In this document: positions 8,388 to 18,196 of the stretch, piece after piece
Layout: each line of letters begins with the position of its first letter
How positions within the stretch are numbered: position 1 is the first letter of the stretch
Assembly: GCA_029959905.1 (NCBI GenBank)
Contig: JASCNZ010000008.1
Span: forward strand, 16,786-80,785
Origin: Microbacteriaceae bacterium PS02344
Lineage (GTDB): Bacteria; Actinomycetota; Actinomycetes; Actinomycetales; Microbacteriaceae
Reading direction: 5' to 3'
DNA: 64,000 nucleotides
The notes under the pieces: generated by a model
What the model saw: the letters and a program-made list of their open reading frames with translations, nothing else
Told to the model about the DNA's origin: nothing
The model's database searches: none
Program-made: the position numbers and the translations under genes

Positions 8388-9517
8388 GACCCCTCCGATC
8401 CGATGAGCTCCGCGACCAAGGCGGCCAGGAGCCGGGTGCGCGGCAGCAGCTCGGCCACCACGACGTGCTCGTCGTCGGCATGCGCGCCTCCGCCGACCGC
8501 GCCGAGTCCGTCGAGCGTCGGGATGCCCAGTGCGGCGGTGAAGTTGCCGTCGCTGCCGCCGCCCACCTCGACGGCCGTCACGGAGCCGAGACCCAGGCCG
8601 TCGGCCAGGCGCGCGGCGAGCGCGAGCAGATCGCTCGACATCGCGCGCTCCAGCGGCGGGCGGTTGATGCCGCCGCCGATCGTGAGGCGCGCCCCGTCGA
8701 TCGGCGAGCGGTAGGCGCGCAGGGCGCCGTCGACCCGTTCGAGCTCGGCGGCCGACCACGAGCGCGCGTCGATGTGCAGGTGGGCGCGGGCGGGCACGGT
8801 GTTGCCCGTCGTGCCGGACGCCGCGGTGGTCGGGGTGACCGAGGTGCCCGTCTCGGCGTCGGCGAGGGCGAGGGCGGTGAGCACCAGCTCCGCGAGCGCC
8901 GCGGTGGCGTTCACGCCGCTCTCGGGCTCGAGCCCCGCGTGCGCCGCGCGCCCGTCGATCGCGATGTCGTACATCGCCGCACCCTTGCGCGCGGCCTTCA
9001 GCGCCCCGCCGTCGGCCGATGCCTCGAGCACGAGCACGGCGGCGGTGCCCTGCGCGGTGCTCTCGATCAGCTCCCGCGACCGCGCCGATCCGATCTCCTC
9101 GTCGCCGGTGACCAGCAGGGTCACGCCATCCCGGTCGTCGAGCGCCGCCAGCGCGTGGAACGCCATCGCGAGCCCGGCCTTCATGTCGAACGAGCCCGGG
9201 CCGCGCAGCATCCCGTCGTCGACCCCGAACGGCAGCCGCCCGAGGGTGCCGGTCGGCCACACGGTGTCGTGATGGGCGAGCAGCAGCACGCGGGTCTCGG
9301 GCCCGAAGTGCCAGCGCAGATGCGAGCATCCGTCGACGACGATGCGTTCGGGCTCGGCCCGCAGCAGGGCGCGACCGATCTCGGCGACGAGGTCGGCCGA
9401 CCTCGCCACGGCCGCATCGTCCGACGACGGCGACTCGCATTCCACGAGCCGTCGGATGGTGTCGACGAGCGCCGCCTCGGTGAGGCGGTCGGCGCTCGTC
9501 GCGGATGCCGTGCTCAT
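8375..9517 (-). CDS. M20-family metallopeptidase, candidate N-succinyl-L-amino acid desuccinylase
   Basis: This 380-residue protein has M20 zinc-site motifs: AHHDTV (H82, D84), GPGSFDMKAG (D111) and GDEEIGS (E140/E141), plus the dimerisation domain with IDGRAAHAGLEPE. Families include carboxypeptidase G2/ArgE/DapE-like enzymes that remove an acyl group from an amino acid. Next to the racemase and acyltransferase the expected job is release of L-amino acids from N-succinyl-L-amino acids, which makes the pathway one-way. The ATG at 9517 overlaps the upstream stop by four bases. No signal peptide is seen, so it is cytoplasmic. Confidence 0.87.
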   Translation of the reverse strand: MSTASATSADRLTEAALVDTIRRLVECESPSSDDAAVARSADLVAEIGRALLRAEPERIVVDGCSHLRWHFGPETRVLLLAHHDTVWPTGTLGRLPFGVDDGMLRGPGSFDMKAGLAMAFHALAALDDRDGVTLLVTGDEEIGSARSRELIESTAQGTAAVLVLEASADGGALKAARKGAAMYDIAIDGRAAHAGLEPESGVNATAALAELVLTALALADAETGTSVTPTTAASGTTGNTVPARAHLHIDARSWSAAELERVDGALRAYRSPIDGARLTIGGGINRPPLERAMSSDLLALAARLADGLGLGSVTAVEVGGGSDGNFTAALGIPTLDGLGAVGGGAHADDEHVVVAELLPRTRLLAALVAELIGSEGSWLG

Positions 9518-12500
9518 GCGCCGCTCGACACCGTCGGGGCGGGATTCGACAGCACGGGTGCGTCGCTCGACACCTTCGGGGTGGCGCGGGCGCCGAAGTG
9601 GATGTACTCCTCGCCGGTGGGCAGCGTGTAGAACGTCGCCGTCATCCAGGTCTGCGTGCCCGGGGCGCGCAGCGCGAACACGCCGGGGCTGTAGGGCACG
9701 AGGGCGTACTCGTCGACCGGGTTCGGCTCGACTTCGGCGAGCGGCCCGAGCACGGTGGTGCGCAGCACGGGGCCGTCGTCGCCGACGTACACCTCGGATC
9801 GCACGGATGCCCGCTCGTAGGTGCCGATGAAGGGCGTGATGTCGACGTCGACCGGCGGTGACGGCGGCTGCACCGATTCCTGCATGCGCACGTCGGACAG
9901 CTCGGCGAAGATCTCGCGGTAGAGGTCTTCGTACAGGTCGCGGGTGTGCCCGCCGTTGGTGAGCAGCGTCACCGCGACACCCGATCCGGCATGCACCCGC
10001 AGGAACGCCGCCTGTCCGAACGTGTTGCCGTCGTGACCGTACAACCGCTCGCCGTTCCAGTCGAAGCGGATCCAGCCCAGGCCCCACGAGTCGCCGAGCA
10101 CGTGCTTGTCCGGCACCTCGGCCTGGAAGGCCTGCATGTCGTCGACCGTGGCCTCGTCGAGCAGCCGGGTGCCGTCGGCGGTCACCCCGCCGGCGAGATG
10201 CAGCCGGGCGAAGGCGAGCACGTCGGCGGCCCGCGCCGTGATGAGACCGGCCGGGCCCATCGACCGCTGCAGCTGCCACACCGGAGTCACGACCGTCTCC
10301 TCGCCGGTGTCGACGTGCCCCACGGCCGCCGAGAACAGGATCGCCTCCTCGGGCAGCGTGACCGTGTGCGTGAGACCGAGCGGCGTGAAGAGCAGTTCGC
10401 GCATCGCGGTGTCCCACACCTGCCCGGTCACCTGCTCGATGATGCGCCCGAGCAGCACGAAGCCCGAGTTGCAGTACGACCAGGTCGCGCCGAGGGGGTG
10501 GTTCTGGCCGACCTCGGGGAACAGCGCCACGTACTTCTCGAGGCAGTCGTCGCCCCGGCCCGTGTCGGTGAACACGTCGCCGTCGATGCCGCTCGTGTGG
10601 GTGAGCAGGTGCCGCACGGTGACGCCGTCGGTGAGCTCGTCGTTCACCAGCTGCAGATCGGGGAGGATCTGCTTCACCGGGGTGTCGAGCGTGAAGCGCC
10701 CCTGCTCGACGAGCCGCAGGATGACCGTCGCCGTCCAGACCTTCGAGATCGAGCCGATCTGGAACACCGAGTCGGGCAGCGCCTCGGCCGATCGCTCGGG
10801 CAGGCTGCGGTTGAGCGTGCCCGTGGCGAGGGTGACGACGTCGTCGCGTCCGTCGGGGTCGTAGCGCAGGATGCCGAGCTGCGCGCCGGGCACACCGTGC
10901 AGCCTCGCCAGCTCGTCGAGCCGGTGCTGCCAGTGCGCCGCGTCGATCGCGGCGGGGCGCGCGCCCTTCGCGCTCCCGGCGAAGCGCTCCACCCACTCGA
11001 CCACACGGCGGGCGTAGTCGACGCGGTGGCTGGGACGCCCGAGCAGCGGGAACACGTGGCTGCCGTCGGGGTAGAGCACGAGCTCGGTGGGCACCCCGCG
11101 CTCGCGCAGCGCGTAGTGCCACTGCTGCGCCTGGTGCACCGGGCAGCGCAGGTCCTTCTCTCCGTGCAGCACCAGCGTGGGCGTGGTCACGTTCTCGACC
11201 GCCGAGTACGGGGACATCGCGGCCAGGCGTTCACGGCCCGCCGACTCCCACGGCATGATCCCGATCTCGAACAGGTTGAGCAGGTGCGCGTCGTCGCTCG
11301 TGCCGCCCATGCTGACCATGTCGGCCACGATGCCGCCGGCGACCGCCGCGGCGAAGCGGTCATCGTGCCCCGTGAGATAAGCGGTCATGTAGCCGCCGTA
11401 GCTGTACCCGGTCACCGCGAGACGCGCCGGATCGGTGATCCCCTCGGCCACGAGCTGATCGACCGGCTCGAGGAAGTCCTTCGCGTCGGCCACGCCCCAC
11501 GCCCCGTTGACGCCCCGCCAGAACTCCTCACCGTAGCCGTCGCTGCCGCGGGGGTTGATCATCACGATCGTCCACCCGTGCGCCGCGAGCTCCTGATGGA
11601 AGACGTGCATCTCGTCGACCGCGCCGTTCCAGGCGTTGTGCGGGCCGCCGTGCACGTCGACGAGCAGCGGGGTGGGTCCATCGACCGCGGGGTCGCGCAC
11701 GATCCAGGCCTGCACGGTGGTGCCGTCGCTGATCGTGAACTCGCGGCTCTCGCGCACGTACAGCTCGGCATCGTGCGGGGCGCTGCCGTGCGCGGTGAGG
11801 ACGGATGCCGAACCCGCCGCCAGGTCGATCAGCACGATCTCGCCGAACGAGGTGGGGGTCGACAGGGCGATCGCGGCGCGGTCGCCGACGACCGAGAGTC
11901 CGCTCACCACCTCGTCGGTGCCGCCGTGCACGAGGCGCGGCTCTCCGCCGGCCAGGAGCACCCCGTAGAGATGGGTCGCCCCGCGGTCGCGGATCGCGAA
12001 GAGCACCTCACCGCTCGCGGTGACCTGCGGCAGCGCGCCGGGATAGGCGGGGGCCCCGGGCATGACATTGCGGTCGAGCGCACCCGCGAGATCGACGACG
12101 TCACCCGAGGCGAGGTCGACCCGGAAGAGCCCCGCGTGGCCGTCGGGGTCGCCGGTCCACCCGATCACGATCAGCTGCGATCCGTCGGGCGCGAACGAGA
12201 CCGTGCCGGCGAAACCCTCCGTGAAGGCGAGCACGCGCGGGCGGGCGGCGGGGTCGTGCGGGTCGACCGCGTGCACCGCCGAACGGAACGCGAGGTCGTC
12301 CGATCCCACCGGCCGCGCGACGTAGGCGAGGGAGTTCCCATCGGGCGACCACGCGGGGCTGTCCACGCCCGCGACGCCGTCCGTGAGCCGCCGCACCTCG
12401 CCGCCGGCGAGGTCGAGCACGTGCAGCTGCGCCTGCACGCCGCGCGTGAACCAGGCCCCGTCGACGAGGTAGTCGATCGCCTCGGTGGCGATCGGTCCGT

Positions 12501-12909
12501 GCTCGCGCTGACGCTCGGCATCCACGCCCCGGGCGACCGGTGGCGCGACCGACGCCGTGAACGCGATCCGCGCTCCGTCCGGGCTCCACACCGGAGTCCC
12601 CGCGCCGAGCGGCAGGTCGGTACGACGCTGGGCCTCGCCCCCGGCGACCGGCAGGGTCCAGATCTGCCCGTCCCGCAGGAACGCAACCTGGGTTCCGTCG
12701 GGCGAGAACGCCGGGCTGGAGTCGGTGGTACCCCGGGTCAGGCGCCGCGCGCCGTCGTCGTCGGCGATCCACAGCGACCGGGTGGCCTCATCGGCGTCGA
12801 CGTCGACGCCGGACAGCACGTACACCGTGCGGTCGCCGGAGGGGGAGAGGGCGGGCTGGCTCGGAACGGTCAGCGCCAAGACGTCGTCGATGGTCATTCT
12901 GCGGGTCAC
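9514..12909 (-). CDS. S9 peptidase fused to a serine beta-lactamase-fold (S12) hydrolase
   Basis: A single 1131-residue frame joins two enzymes. Residues 1 to about 650 are an S9 prolyl-oligopeptidase-type protein: WD40-like propeller repeats (SPDG motifs) then an alpha/beta hydrolase with GYSYGGYMTAY (nucleophile near 500) and the HGEKD...DGSHVF acid/His region. Residues about 670-1131 are an S12 beta-lactamase/D-aminopeptidase-type domain with SISK (near 720), YCN (near 811) and HDG (near 957). The GTG start at 12909 has AAGGAG upstream. There is no signal peptide, so it should act on imported peptides. The pairing suggests one protein that cuts both ordinary and D-residue-containing peptide bonds. 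The second half is clearly paralogous to the gene at 18197-19582. Confidence 0.92.
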   Translation of the reverse strand: MTRRMTIDDVLALTVPSQPALSPSGDRTVYVLSGVDVDADEATRSLWIADDDGARRLTRGTTDSSPAFSPDGTQVAFLRDGQIWTLPVAGGEAQRRTDLPLGAGTPVWSPDGARIAFTASVAPPVARGVDAERQREHGPIATEAIDYLVDGAWFTRGVQAQLHVLDLAGGEVRRLTDGVAGVDSPAWSPDGNSLAYVARPVGSDDLAFRSAVHAVDPHDPAARPRVLAFTEGFAGTVSFAPDGSQLIVIGWTGDPDGHAGLFRVDLASGDVVDLAGALDRNVMPGAPAYPGALPQVTASGEVLFAIRDRGATHLYGVLLAGGEPRLVHGGTDEVVSGLSVVGDRAAIALSTPTSFGEIVLIDLAAGSASVLTAHGSAPHDAELYVRESREFTISDGTTVQAWIVRDPAVDGPTPLLVDVHGGPHNAWNGAVDEMHVFHQELAAHGWTIVMINPRGSDGYGEEFWRGVNGAWGVADAKDFLEPVDQLVAEGITDPARLAVTGYSYGGYMTAYLTGHDDRFAAAVAGGIVADMVSMGGTSDDAHLLNLFEIGIMPWESAGRERLAAMSPYSAVENVTTPTLVLHGEKDLRCPVHQAQQWHYALRERGVPTELVLYPDGSHVFPLLGRPSHRVDYARRVVEWVERFAGSAKGARPAAIDAAHWQHRLDELARLHGVPGAQLGILRYDPDGRDDVVTLATGTLNRSLPERSAEALPDSVFQIGSISKVWTATVILRLVEQGRFTLDTPVKQILPDLQLVNDELTDGVTVRHLLTHTSGIDGDVFTDTGRGDDCLEKYVALFPEVGQNHPLGATWSYCNSGFVLLGRIIEQVTGQVWDTAMRELLFTPLGLTHTVTLPEEAILFSAAVGHVDTGEETVVTPVWQLQRSMGPAGLITARAADVLAFARLHLAGGVTADGTRLLDEATVDDMQAFQAEVPDKHVLGDSWGLGWIRFDWNGERLYGHDGNTFGQAAFLRVHAGSGVAVTLLTNGGHTRDLYEDLYREIFAELSDVRMQESVQPPSPPVDVDITPFIGTYERASVRSEVYVGDDGPVLRTTVLGPLAEVEPNPVDEYALVPYSPGVFALRAPGTQTWMTATFYTLPTGEEYIHFGARATPKVSSDAPVLSNPAPTVSSGA

Positions 12910-12925
12910 GGCGTGCTCCTTCGAT

Positions 12926-13690
12926 TCAGACGCGGCGCGCGTCGGGCGTGTAGTGGATGGGTCGCGGGATCGCCGCGAGCAGCTCGCGGGTGTAGTCGGC
13001 CTGCGGCTGGTCGAGCACCGCGAGGGTGTCGCCGTGCTCGACGACCTGCCCGTCGCGCATCACCACGATCTGCGAGGCGACGTACCGGACGACCGCGAGG
13101 TTGTGCGAGATGAAGAGCATCGAGAACCCCAGCTCGGTCTGCAGCTCGCGCAGCAGGTTGAGGATCGCCCCCTGGATGAGCACGTCGAGCGCCGAGGTGA
13201 TCTCGTCGGCGATGAGCACCTGCGGGCGCCCGGCCAGCGCGCGTGCGATCGCGATGCGCTGCCGCTGCCCGCCCGAGAAGCGCGCGGGGCGGTGATCGGC
13301 CTGGCGGGGGTCGAGGTGCACGAGTTCGAGCAGGCGCCCGACCTCCGTCGTACGCTCCCGCCGTGTCCTCGACGCGGGCATCATCTCGGCGATGCTGGCG
13401 CCCACCGACATCCGCGGGTCGAGCGACGAATACGGGTCCTGGAAGACCATTTGCAGCGGACGCGGACCGCGGCTCGGAATCGGCGCGCCGTCGAGCAGGA
13501 TGCGCCCGCCGCTGAGCGGTACGAGCCCGACCGCCGCGCGGCCGAGGGTCGACTTGCCCGACCCCGACTCGCCGACCACGCCGGTGACTCCGCCCTCGGG
13601 CACCACCAGCGACACCCGGTCGACCGCGGTCACGGCGGCACGGCGCAGCCCGTAGCGGATGGTCACGTCGTCGAAGCGGAGCTCGCTCAT
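12926..13690 (-). CDS. Peptide ABC transporter ATP-binding protein (DppF/OppF type)
   Basis: This 254-residue ATPase has Walker A GESGSGKST, Q-loop MVFQDPYSSLDPR, signature FSGGQRQRIAIARAL, Walker B VLIADEITSALD and a switch His in FISHNL. The QDPYSSLDPR form is typical of oligopeptide importers. Its ATG overlaps the stop of the permease-ATPase fusion, so it forms the second nucleotide-binding subunit of one importer. The C-terminus has the usual YTRELLAAIPRP peptide-transporter tail, shortened. Confidence 0.92.
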   Translation of the reverse strand: MSELRFDDVTIRYGLRRAAVTAVDRVSLVVPEGGVTGVVGESGSGKSTLGRAAVGLVPLSGGRILLDGAPIPSRGPRPLQMVFQDPYSSLDPRMSVGASIAEMMPASRTRRERTTEVGRLLELVHLDPRQADHRPARFSGGQRQRIAIARALAGRPQVLIADEITSALDVLIQGAILNLLRELQTELGFSMLFISHNLAVVRYVASQIVVMRDGQVVEHGDTLAVLDQPQADYTRELLAAIPRPIHYTPDARRV

Positions 13691-15513
13691 CGGCTGCGCA
13701 CCTCCTGGGCGTCGGGGAACGTGTCTGGCACGGCATCCGTCGCCTCCTCCGGCTGCGTCGCCGGTTCGGCATCCGTTCCGGTGAGCGAGGCGAGCGTCGC
13801 GAGCGGCCGATCGAGGTCGGTGCCCATGTGGGGCACCGCGGCGAGCAGCGCGCGGGTGTACGGATGCTGCGCCGACGAGAGGTCGGTCGCATCGAGCTCT
13901 TCGACGATCTCGCCGGAGCGCATCACGAGCACCCGGTCGCAGAGTTCGGCGACGACCGAGATGTCGTGGCTGATGAAGAGGATGGCGGCGCCGTCGTCGT
14001 CGCGGATCGCGCGCAGGAGGTCGAGCACCTGCGCCTGCACGGTGACGTCGAGGGCCGTCGTCGGCTCGTCGGCGATGATGAGCCGCGGCGACACCATGAG
14101 GCCCATCCCGATCATCGCGCGCTGACGCATGCCGCCGGAGAACTCGTACGGATACTGGCGCGCGCGGCGCGCGGGCGCGGTGATGCGCACGGCGGCGAGC
14201 CGGTCGACCGCTCGGCGCAGTGCGTCGCGACGTCGCATCCCGGCGTGCTCCACCGCGACCTCGGCCAGCTGGTCGCCCATGCGCATCGTCGGGTTGAACG
14301 ACGACATCGGGTCCTGGAAGACCATCGCCATCGAGGTGCCGAGCATCCGACGCATCCGCGGCCCGGTGGGCGCCTGCAGGTCCTCGCCGAGGAAGCGCAG
14401 GGTTCCCGCCTGCACTCGCGCGGGCTCCGACACGAGCTTGGCGACCGCGAGCGCCGTCATCGACTTGCCCGATCCGGACTCGCCGACGATGCCGACGATC
14501 TCGCCCGCCGCGACCGCGAAGCTCACACCGCGCACCGCGTGCACGTCGCCCGCCGCGGTGGGGATGTCGACGCGCAGATCCTCGACCTCGAGCACCGCAT
14601 CGGCGCCGGCATCCGACGTCGAGGGCGCCGGGGCCGGCGCAGCCGGCAGCCGACGGCCGCGCCGCACGCGCCGGGCTCCGGTGAGCGTGACGTCGTCGAT
14701 CCCGAGGCTGCGGGCCGCCGCTTCTCCCGTGAGGTTGAACGCCAAACCCGCGATGACGACCGCGAGGCCGGGGGCGAGCGCGGCGAGCGGGTTGCTGTAG
14801 ATGCCCCGCAGTCCGTCCATCATCAGGCGGCCCCAGTCGTACTCGGGCGGCTGCACGCCCAGCCCGATGAACGAGAGTCCGGCGAAGGCGAGCAGCGCGC
14901 CGCCCGCGCCCACCGTCGCGTTGACGATCAGCGGTTCGGCGATGTTCGGCAGCACGTGGCGGAAGAGCACCCGCACCCGGCCGATGCCGCCGACCCGCGC
15001 CGCGGCGATGAAGTCGCGCGCCTCGATGCCGGCGATGAGGTTCTGGCACAGGCGGGCGAACGACGGCGCCCCGGCGAGACCGATCGCGAAGACCGCCGCC
15101 GTCGCGGTGCTGCCGAAGATCGCCGCGAAGAACAGGGCGAGCAGCAGCCCGGGGAAGGCGACCGCGATGCCGGTGAACCAGGTGACGACCCGCCCGAGCA
15201 CGCGCCCCAGCAGCAGCGGGGCGACGCCGAGGATGATTCCCGCGCCCACCGCCACCGCCGTCGCCGACAGGGCGAGCACCACCGAGAGGCGGGTGGCGAC
15301 GAGGGTGCGCAGCAGCAGGTCGCGGCCGAGGTTGTCGGTTCCGACCCAGTGCTCGGCCGACGGGCCCGCGAGCAGGTCGCCGGTGTCGGTGACGTCGGCC
15401 TGGGCTCCCCAGAGCAACGGTGCGACGACCGCGGTGACGAACACGAGGGCGAGCAACGCGAGCGCGGTCGCGCCGAGCGGGGTGCGCGCCATACGGGTGA
15501 GTGTGCGCATCAT
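13687..15513 (-). CDS. Peptide ABC transporter permease-ATPase fusion (DppC-DppD type)
   Basis: The 608-residue protein is a fusion. Residues about 1-290 are a DppC-type permease with several membrane helices, the HWVGTDNLGRD entry motif and the permease loop AARVGGIGRVRVLFRHVLPN. After a Pro/Ala linker, residues about 325-590 are a DppD-type ATPase with GESGSGKSM, FQDPMSSFNPT, EFSGGMRQRAMI, LIIADEPTTALD and SHDISVV. The ATG at 15513 overlaps the upstream permease stop (ATGA). The parts are complete and in frame, so this looks like a working fusion, and it fixes the stoichiometry of one permease per ATPase. Confidence 0.9.
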   Translation of the reverse strand: MMRTLTRMARTPLGATALALLALVFVTAVVAPLLWGAQADVTDTGDLLAGPSAEHWVGTDNLGRDLLLRTLVATRLSVVLALSATAVAVGAGIILGVAPLLLGRVLGRVVTWFTGIAVAFPGLLLALFFAAIFGSTATAAVFAIGLAGAPSFARLCQNLIAGIEARDFIAAARVGGIGRVRVLFRHVLPNIAEPLIVNATVGAGGALLAFAGLSFIGLGVQPPEYDWGRLMMDGLRGIYSNPLAALAPGLAVVIAGLAFNLTGEAAARSLGIDDVTLTGARRVRRGRRLPAAPAPAPSTSDAGADAVLEVEDLRVDIPTAAGDVHAVRGVSFAVAAGEIVGIVGESGSGKSMTALAVAKLVSEPARVQAGTLRFLGEDLQAPTGPRMRRMLGTSMAMVFQDPMSSFNPTMRMGDQLAEVAVEHAGMRRRDALRRAVDRLAAVRITAPARRARQYPYEFSGGMRQRAMIGMGLMVSPRLIIADEPTTALDVTVQAQVLDLLRAIRDDDGAAILFISHDISVVAELCDRVLVMRSGEIVEELDATDLSSAQHPYTRALLAAVPHMGTDLDRPLATLASLTGTDAEPATQPEEATDAVPDTFPDAQEVRSR

Positions 15514-16508
15514 CCCTCCGCCGCCGTCGACTGCGGATCGAGCACCGCGAGCGCGGCGTCGACGAGCGTGTTCACGAGCAGCACCCCGACGCCGTAGACG
15601 AGCACCGTGCCCTGCACGAGCGGGTAGTCCTTGGCCTGGATCGAGCTGACGATCGTGCTGCCGAGGCCGGGCCAGGCGAACACCGTCTCGACGAGCACGG
15701 TGCCCGCCACCAGTCCGCTCAGCAGCAACCCGCCGAGGGTCAAGGTGGCGGTGACCGCGTTGGGCAGCACGTGGCGCAGGTCGATGCGCGAGGCCCGGAG
15801 GCGCTTGGCCTGGGCGGTGCGCACGAAGTCGGCGTCGAGCACCGTCAGCACCTCGATGCGCAGGATGCGGGCGAGGATCGCGGCCGGTCCGATCGCGAGC
15901 GCGAGCACGGGCAGCACGTACGACAGCGGGCCCTCGCGGCCCGCGACCGGCAGCCACCCGAGCTGCACGCTGAAGATCGCGACCAGCGCGACGCCGAGCA
16001 GGAAGTCGGGGATCGACCCGAGCAGCACGCTCGACGAGCTGAAGCCGACCTCGAGCCCCCGCGCCCGGCCGCGCTGCGTGGCGATCGCGACCGCCATGCC
16101 CAACGGCAGGGCGATGAGCACCGCCACCGCGAACGCCAGTACCGCGAGCAGCAGCGTCGCCGGCAGGCGCTGGGCGATCGTGTCGGCCACCGGCAGCTGC
16201 GATCCGATCGACACCCCCAGGTCGCCGGTGAACACGCCACCCAGGTAGTGCAGGTACTGCTGCCAGATCGGGTCGTCGAGACCGAGCGACTCCCGGCGCG
16301 CCTGCACCACCGCGGCGGATGCGGTCGGGCCGAGTGCCGCGCGGATCGGGTCGCCCGGCACCAGGTGGATCATGAGGAACGACGCCGTGATGAGGATCCA
16401 CAGCGACACCACGAGACGGCCGAGGCGCCGCGCCGCGAAACGCAGCCACCGATGGTCGCTGAGCCCGCGGGCGTCCTCCTCCGCGAGGCGTGTGGTCACC
16501 GTTGTCAT
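15510..16508 (-). CDS. Peptide ABC transporter permease (DppB type)
   Basis: About 332 residues with six predicted membrane helices and the family motifs HLVPGDPIRAALG near the start and the loop AQAKRLRASRIDLRHVLPNAV. It pairs with the DppC-type half of the neighbouring fusion to form the import channel. The start at 16508 (MTTVTTR) has only a weak ribosome-binding site and follows the solute-binding protein gene by 35 nt. Confidence 0.9.
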   Translation of the reverse strand: MTTVTTRLAEEDARGLSDHRWLRFAARRLGRLVVSLWILITASFLMIHLVPGDPIRAALGPTASAAVVQARRESLGLDDPIWQQYLHYLGGVFTGDLGVSIGSQLPVADTIAQRLPATLLLAVLAFAVAVLIALPLGMAVAIATQRGRARGLEVGFSSSSVLLGSIPDFLLGVALVAIFSVQLGWLPVAGREGPLSYVLPVLALAIGPAAILARILRIEVLTVLDADFVRTAQAKRLRASRIDLRHVLPNAVTATLTLGGLLLSGLVAGTVLVETVFAWPGLGSTIVSSIQAKDYPLVQGTVLVYGVGVLLVNTLVDAALAVLDPQSTAAEG

Positions 16509-16543
16509 GTCATCCGTTCCGATTCCCGCGCCGGTCAGGGCGC

Positions 16544-18127
16544 TCAGCCCTTCAGACGGATGCTCGTGGGCTCGATCACGCCGAGCCATTCGAACTCGGC
16601 CCCGTTGCCGAACAACGACACCGTGGTGTTCGCGAACGGCACGAGGTCGGCCGCCTCGAACAGCGCGGTCTCGGCCTTCTTCCAGGTGTCGCAGCCCTCG
16701 GCGCCGTCCATCAGCGAGGCCTCGGCCACCGCGGCCGTGTACTCCTCGTTCTGGATGCCCGAGAAGTTCGACCCGCCCTCGGCCGGAGTCGGTCCGCTCA
16801 CGAAGCCGACGACCTGGTCGGGGCTGTTCACGCTCAGCGTCACCCAGCCGATGTCCCACGCTCCGGTGCCGAACAGCGCCTCGAGCAGCACGCTCTCCTC
16901 CTGCTGACGGCCGTCGACCTCGACGCCGATCTCCTGCCAGGCCGAGATCGCGAGTTCTGCGGCCGCGGCGCCCGCGGCTCCGAGGTCGTTGTCGTAGAGG
17001 AACGTGAGGCTCAGCGGCACGCCGTCCTTCTCGCGCACGCCGTCGGCGCCCTCGACCCATCCGGCCTCGTCGAGGGTCTTGCGCGCGGCATCCGCGTCGA
17101 ACTCGGGAACGGCTCCCGAGACCGCGTCGTACGTGCACACGGTCGGGTCGACGGTGGCGAGCGACGTCGCCGGCCCACCCTTGCCCGCGGTGACGACCCC
17201 GGCCAGCTCGTCGAGGTCGACGGCCTGCGTCAGCGCCAGCCGCACGGCGGGGTCGGCGGTGGGGTGGCCCTCGGCGTGGTTGTACCACTGCTCGCCCGCC
17301 ATCGCGGTGTTCTGCCGCGAGAACAGGTTCGCCCCCTCGGCGCGCTCGGCGTCCGGCCCCGTGAGCTGGGCGGCGTTCACCTCGCCCGACAGCAGCAGGT
17401 TGGCCGCCGTAGTGCCGTCGGAGACGATACGCACGACCACCTCGGCGGGGATGCCGGCCTCGTCGACGCCCGCGCCACCCGGGCCCCAGGCGTACTCGTC
17501 GCGCAACTCGTAGGTGTAGCGGTCGCTCGCCACCGCCTCGGTGAGCACGTACGGACCGGTGCCGATCGTCTGCGTGGCGAGCGCCGACCGATCGGTGAGC
17601 CCCGCCTCGCAGACCATCGGCAGGCCGGAGAGGCCCAGCAGCAGGAACGGGGCCGGCGAGGCGAGCGTGATCGTGACCGTGTCGCCGTCGGCGACGGCGG
17701 ATGCTCCGGGCGGCAGGAACGCGCCCAGGAAGGGGCTCTGGTTCTCGGGGTCGGCGACCCAGTTGATGTTGTCGGCGGCGGTCTGCGCGGTGAACTCGGA
17801 GTCGTCGCTGCAGGTGATCCCGTCGTTCATGGTGAGGGTCGCGGTCGTGCCGTCGACGTTCCAGTCCTTCGCGAGCTGACTGCGCACCTCGCCGTCGGCG
17901 TCGACGCTCACGAGGGTGTCGTACGCGAGCTTGCTGAGGTCGAACAGCGCGCTGCCCGCCGACATCTGCGGGTCGAGGTTTCCCGGGTCGGCGCTCGAGA
18001 TCTGGGTGAACGTCCCGCCTTCGACGGGTTCACCGTTGCCACCCCCGCCCGCACCGCACCCGGCGAGTGCGGCGGTGAGGACGACCGCCGAGACGGCGGC
18101 GATGGAGGCACTTCGTTTGGTTGTCAT
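16544..18127 (-). CDS. Peptide-binding lipoprotein of ABC transporter (SBP family 5)
   Basis: This 527-residue substrate-binding protein has a lipoprotein signal: basic start, hydrophobic stretch and lipobox LAGC with Cys24. The mature part begins with the Gly-rich linker and the family-5 opening GGTFTQISSADPGNLDPQMS, and continues through the usual bilobed fold (LAKDWNVDGTTATLTMNDG; GTGPYVLTEAV). AGGAG lies upstream of the ATG. It would bind oligopeptides at the membrane surface and pass them to the permeases encoded downstream. Confidence 0.92.
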   Translation of the reverse strand: MTTKRSASIAAVSAVVLTAALAGCGAGGGGNGEPVEGGTFTQISSADPGNLDPQMSAGSALFDLSKLAYDTLVSVDADGEVRSQLAKDWNVDGTTATLTMNDGITCSDDSEFTAQTAADNINWVADPENQSPFLGAFLPPGASAVADGDTVTITLASPAPFLLLGLSGLPMVCEAGLTDRSALATQTIGTGPYVLTEAVASDRYTYELRDEYAWGPGGAGVDEAGIPAEVVVRIVSDGTTAANLLLSGEVNAAQLTGPDAERAEGANLFSRQNTAMAGEQWYNHAEGHPTADPAVRLALTQAVDLDELAGVVTAGKGGPATSLATVDPTVCTYDAVSGAVPEFDADAARKTLDEAGWVEGADGVREKDGVPLSLTFLYDNDLGAAGAAAAELAISAWQEIGVEVDGRQQEESVLLEALFGTGAWDIGWVTLSVNSPDQVVGFVSGPTPAEGGSNFSGIQNEEYTAAVAEASLMDGAEGCDTWKKAETALFEAADLVPFANTTVSLFGNGAEFEWLGVIEPTSIRLKG

Positions 18128-18196
18128 GACCTTCTCCTGGCGTGTGAGGTGACTCTCTGACCGCTGACTGCAGGGGGATGGGACCGGGGCACGGAT

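Noticed and set aside
9946..13113. Plus-strand frame of over 1000 codons opposite the S9-S12 gene
   Set aside because: Composition is His/Arg/Gly-rich and lacks any motif; it mirrors the minus gene codon pattern.
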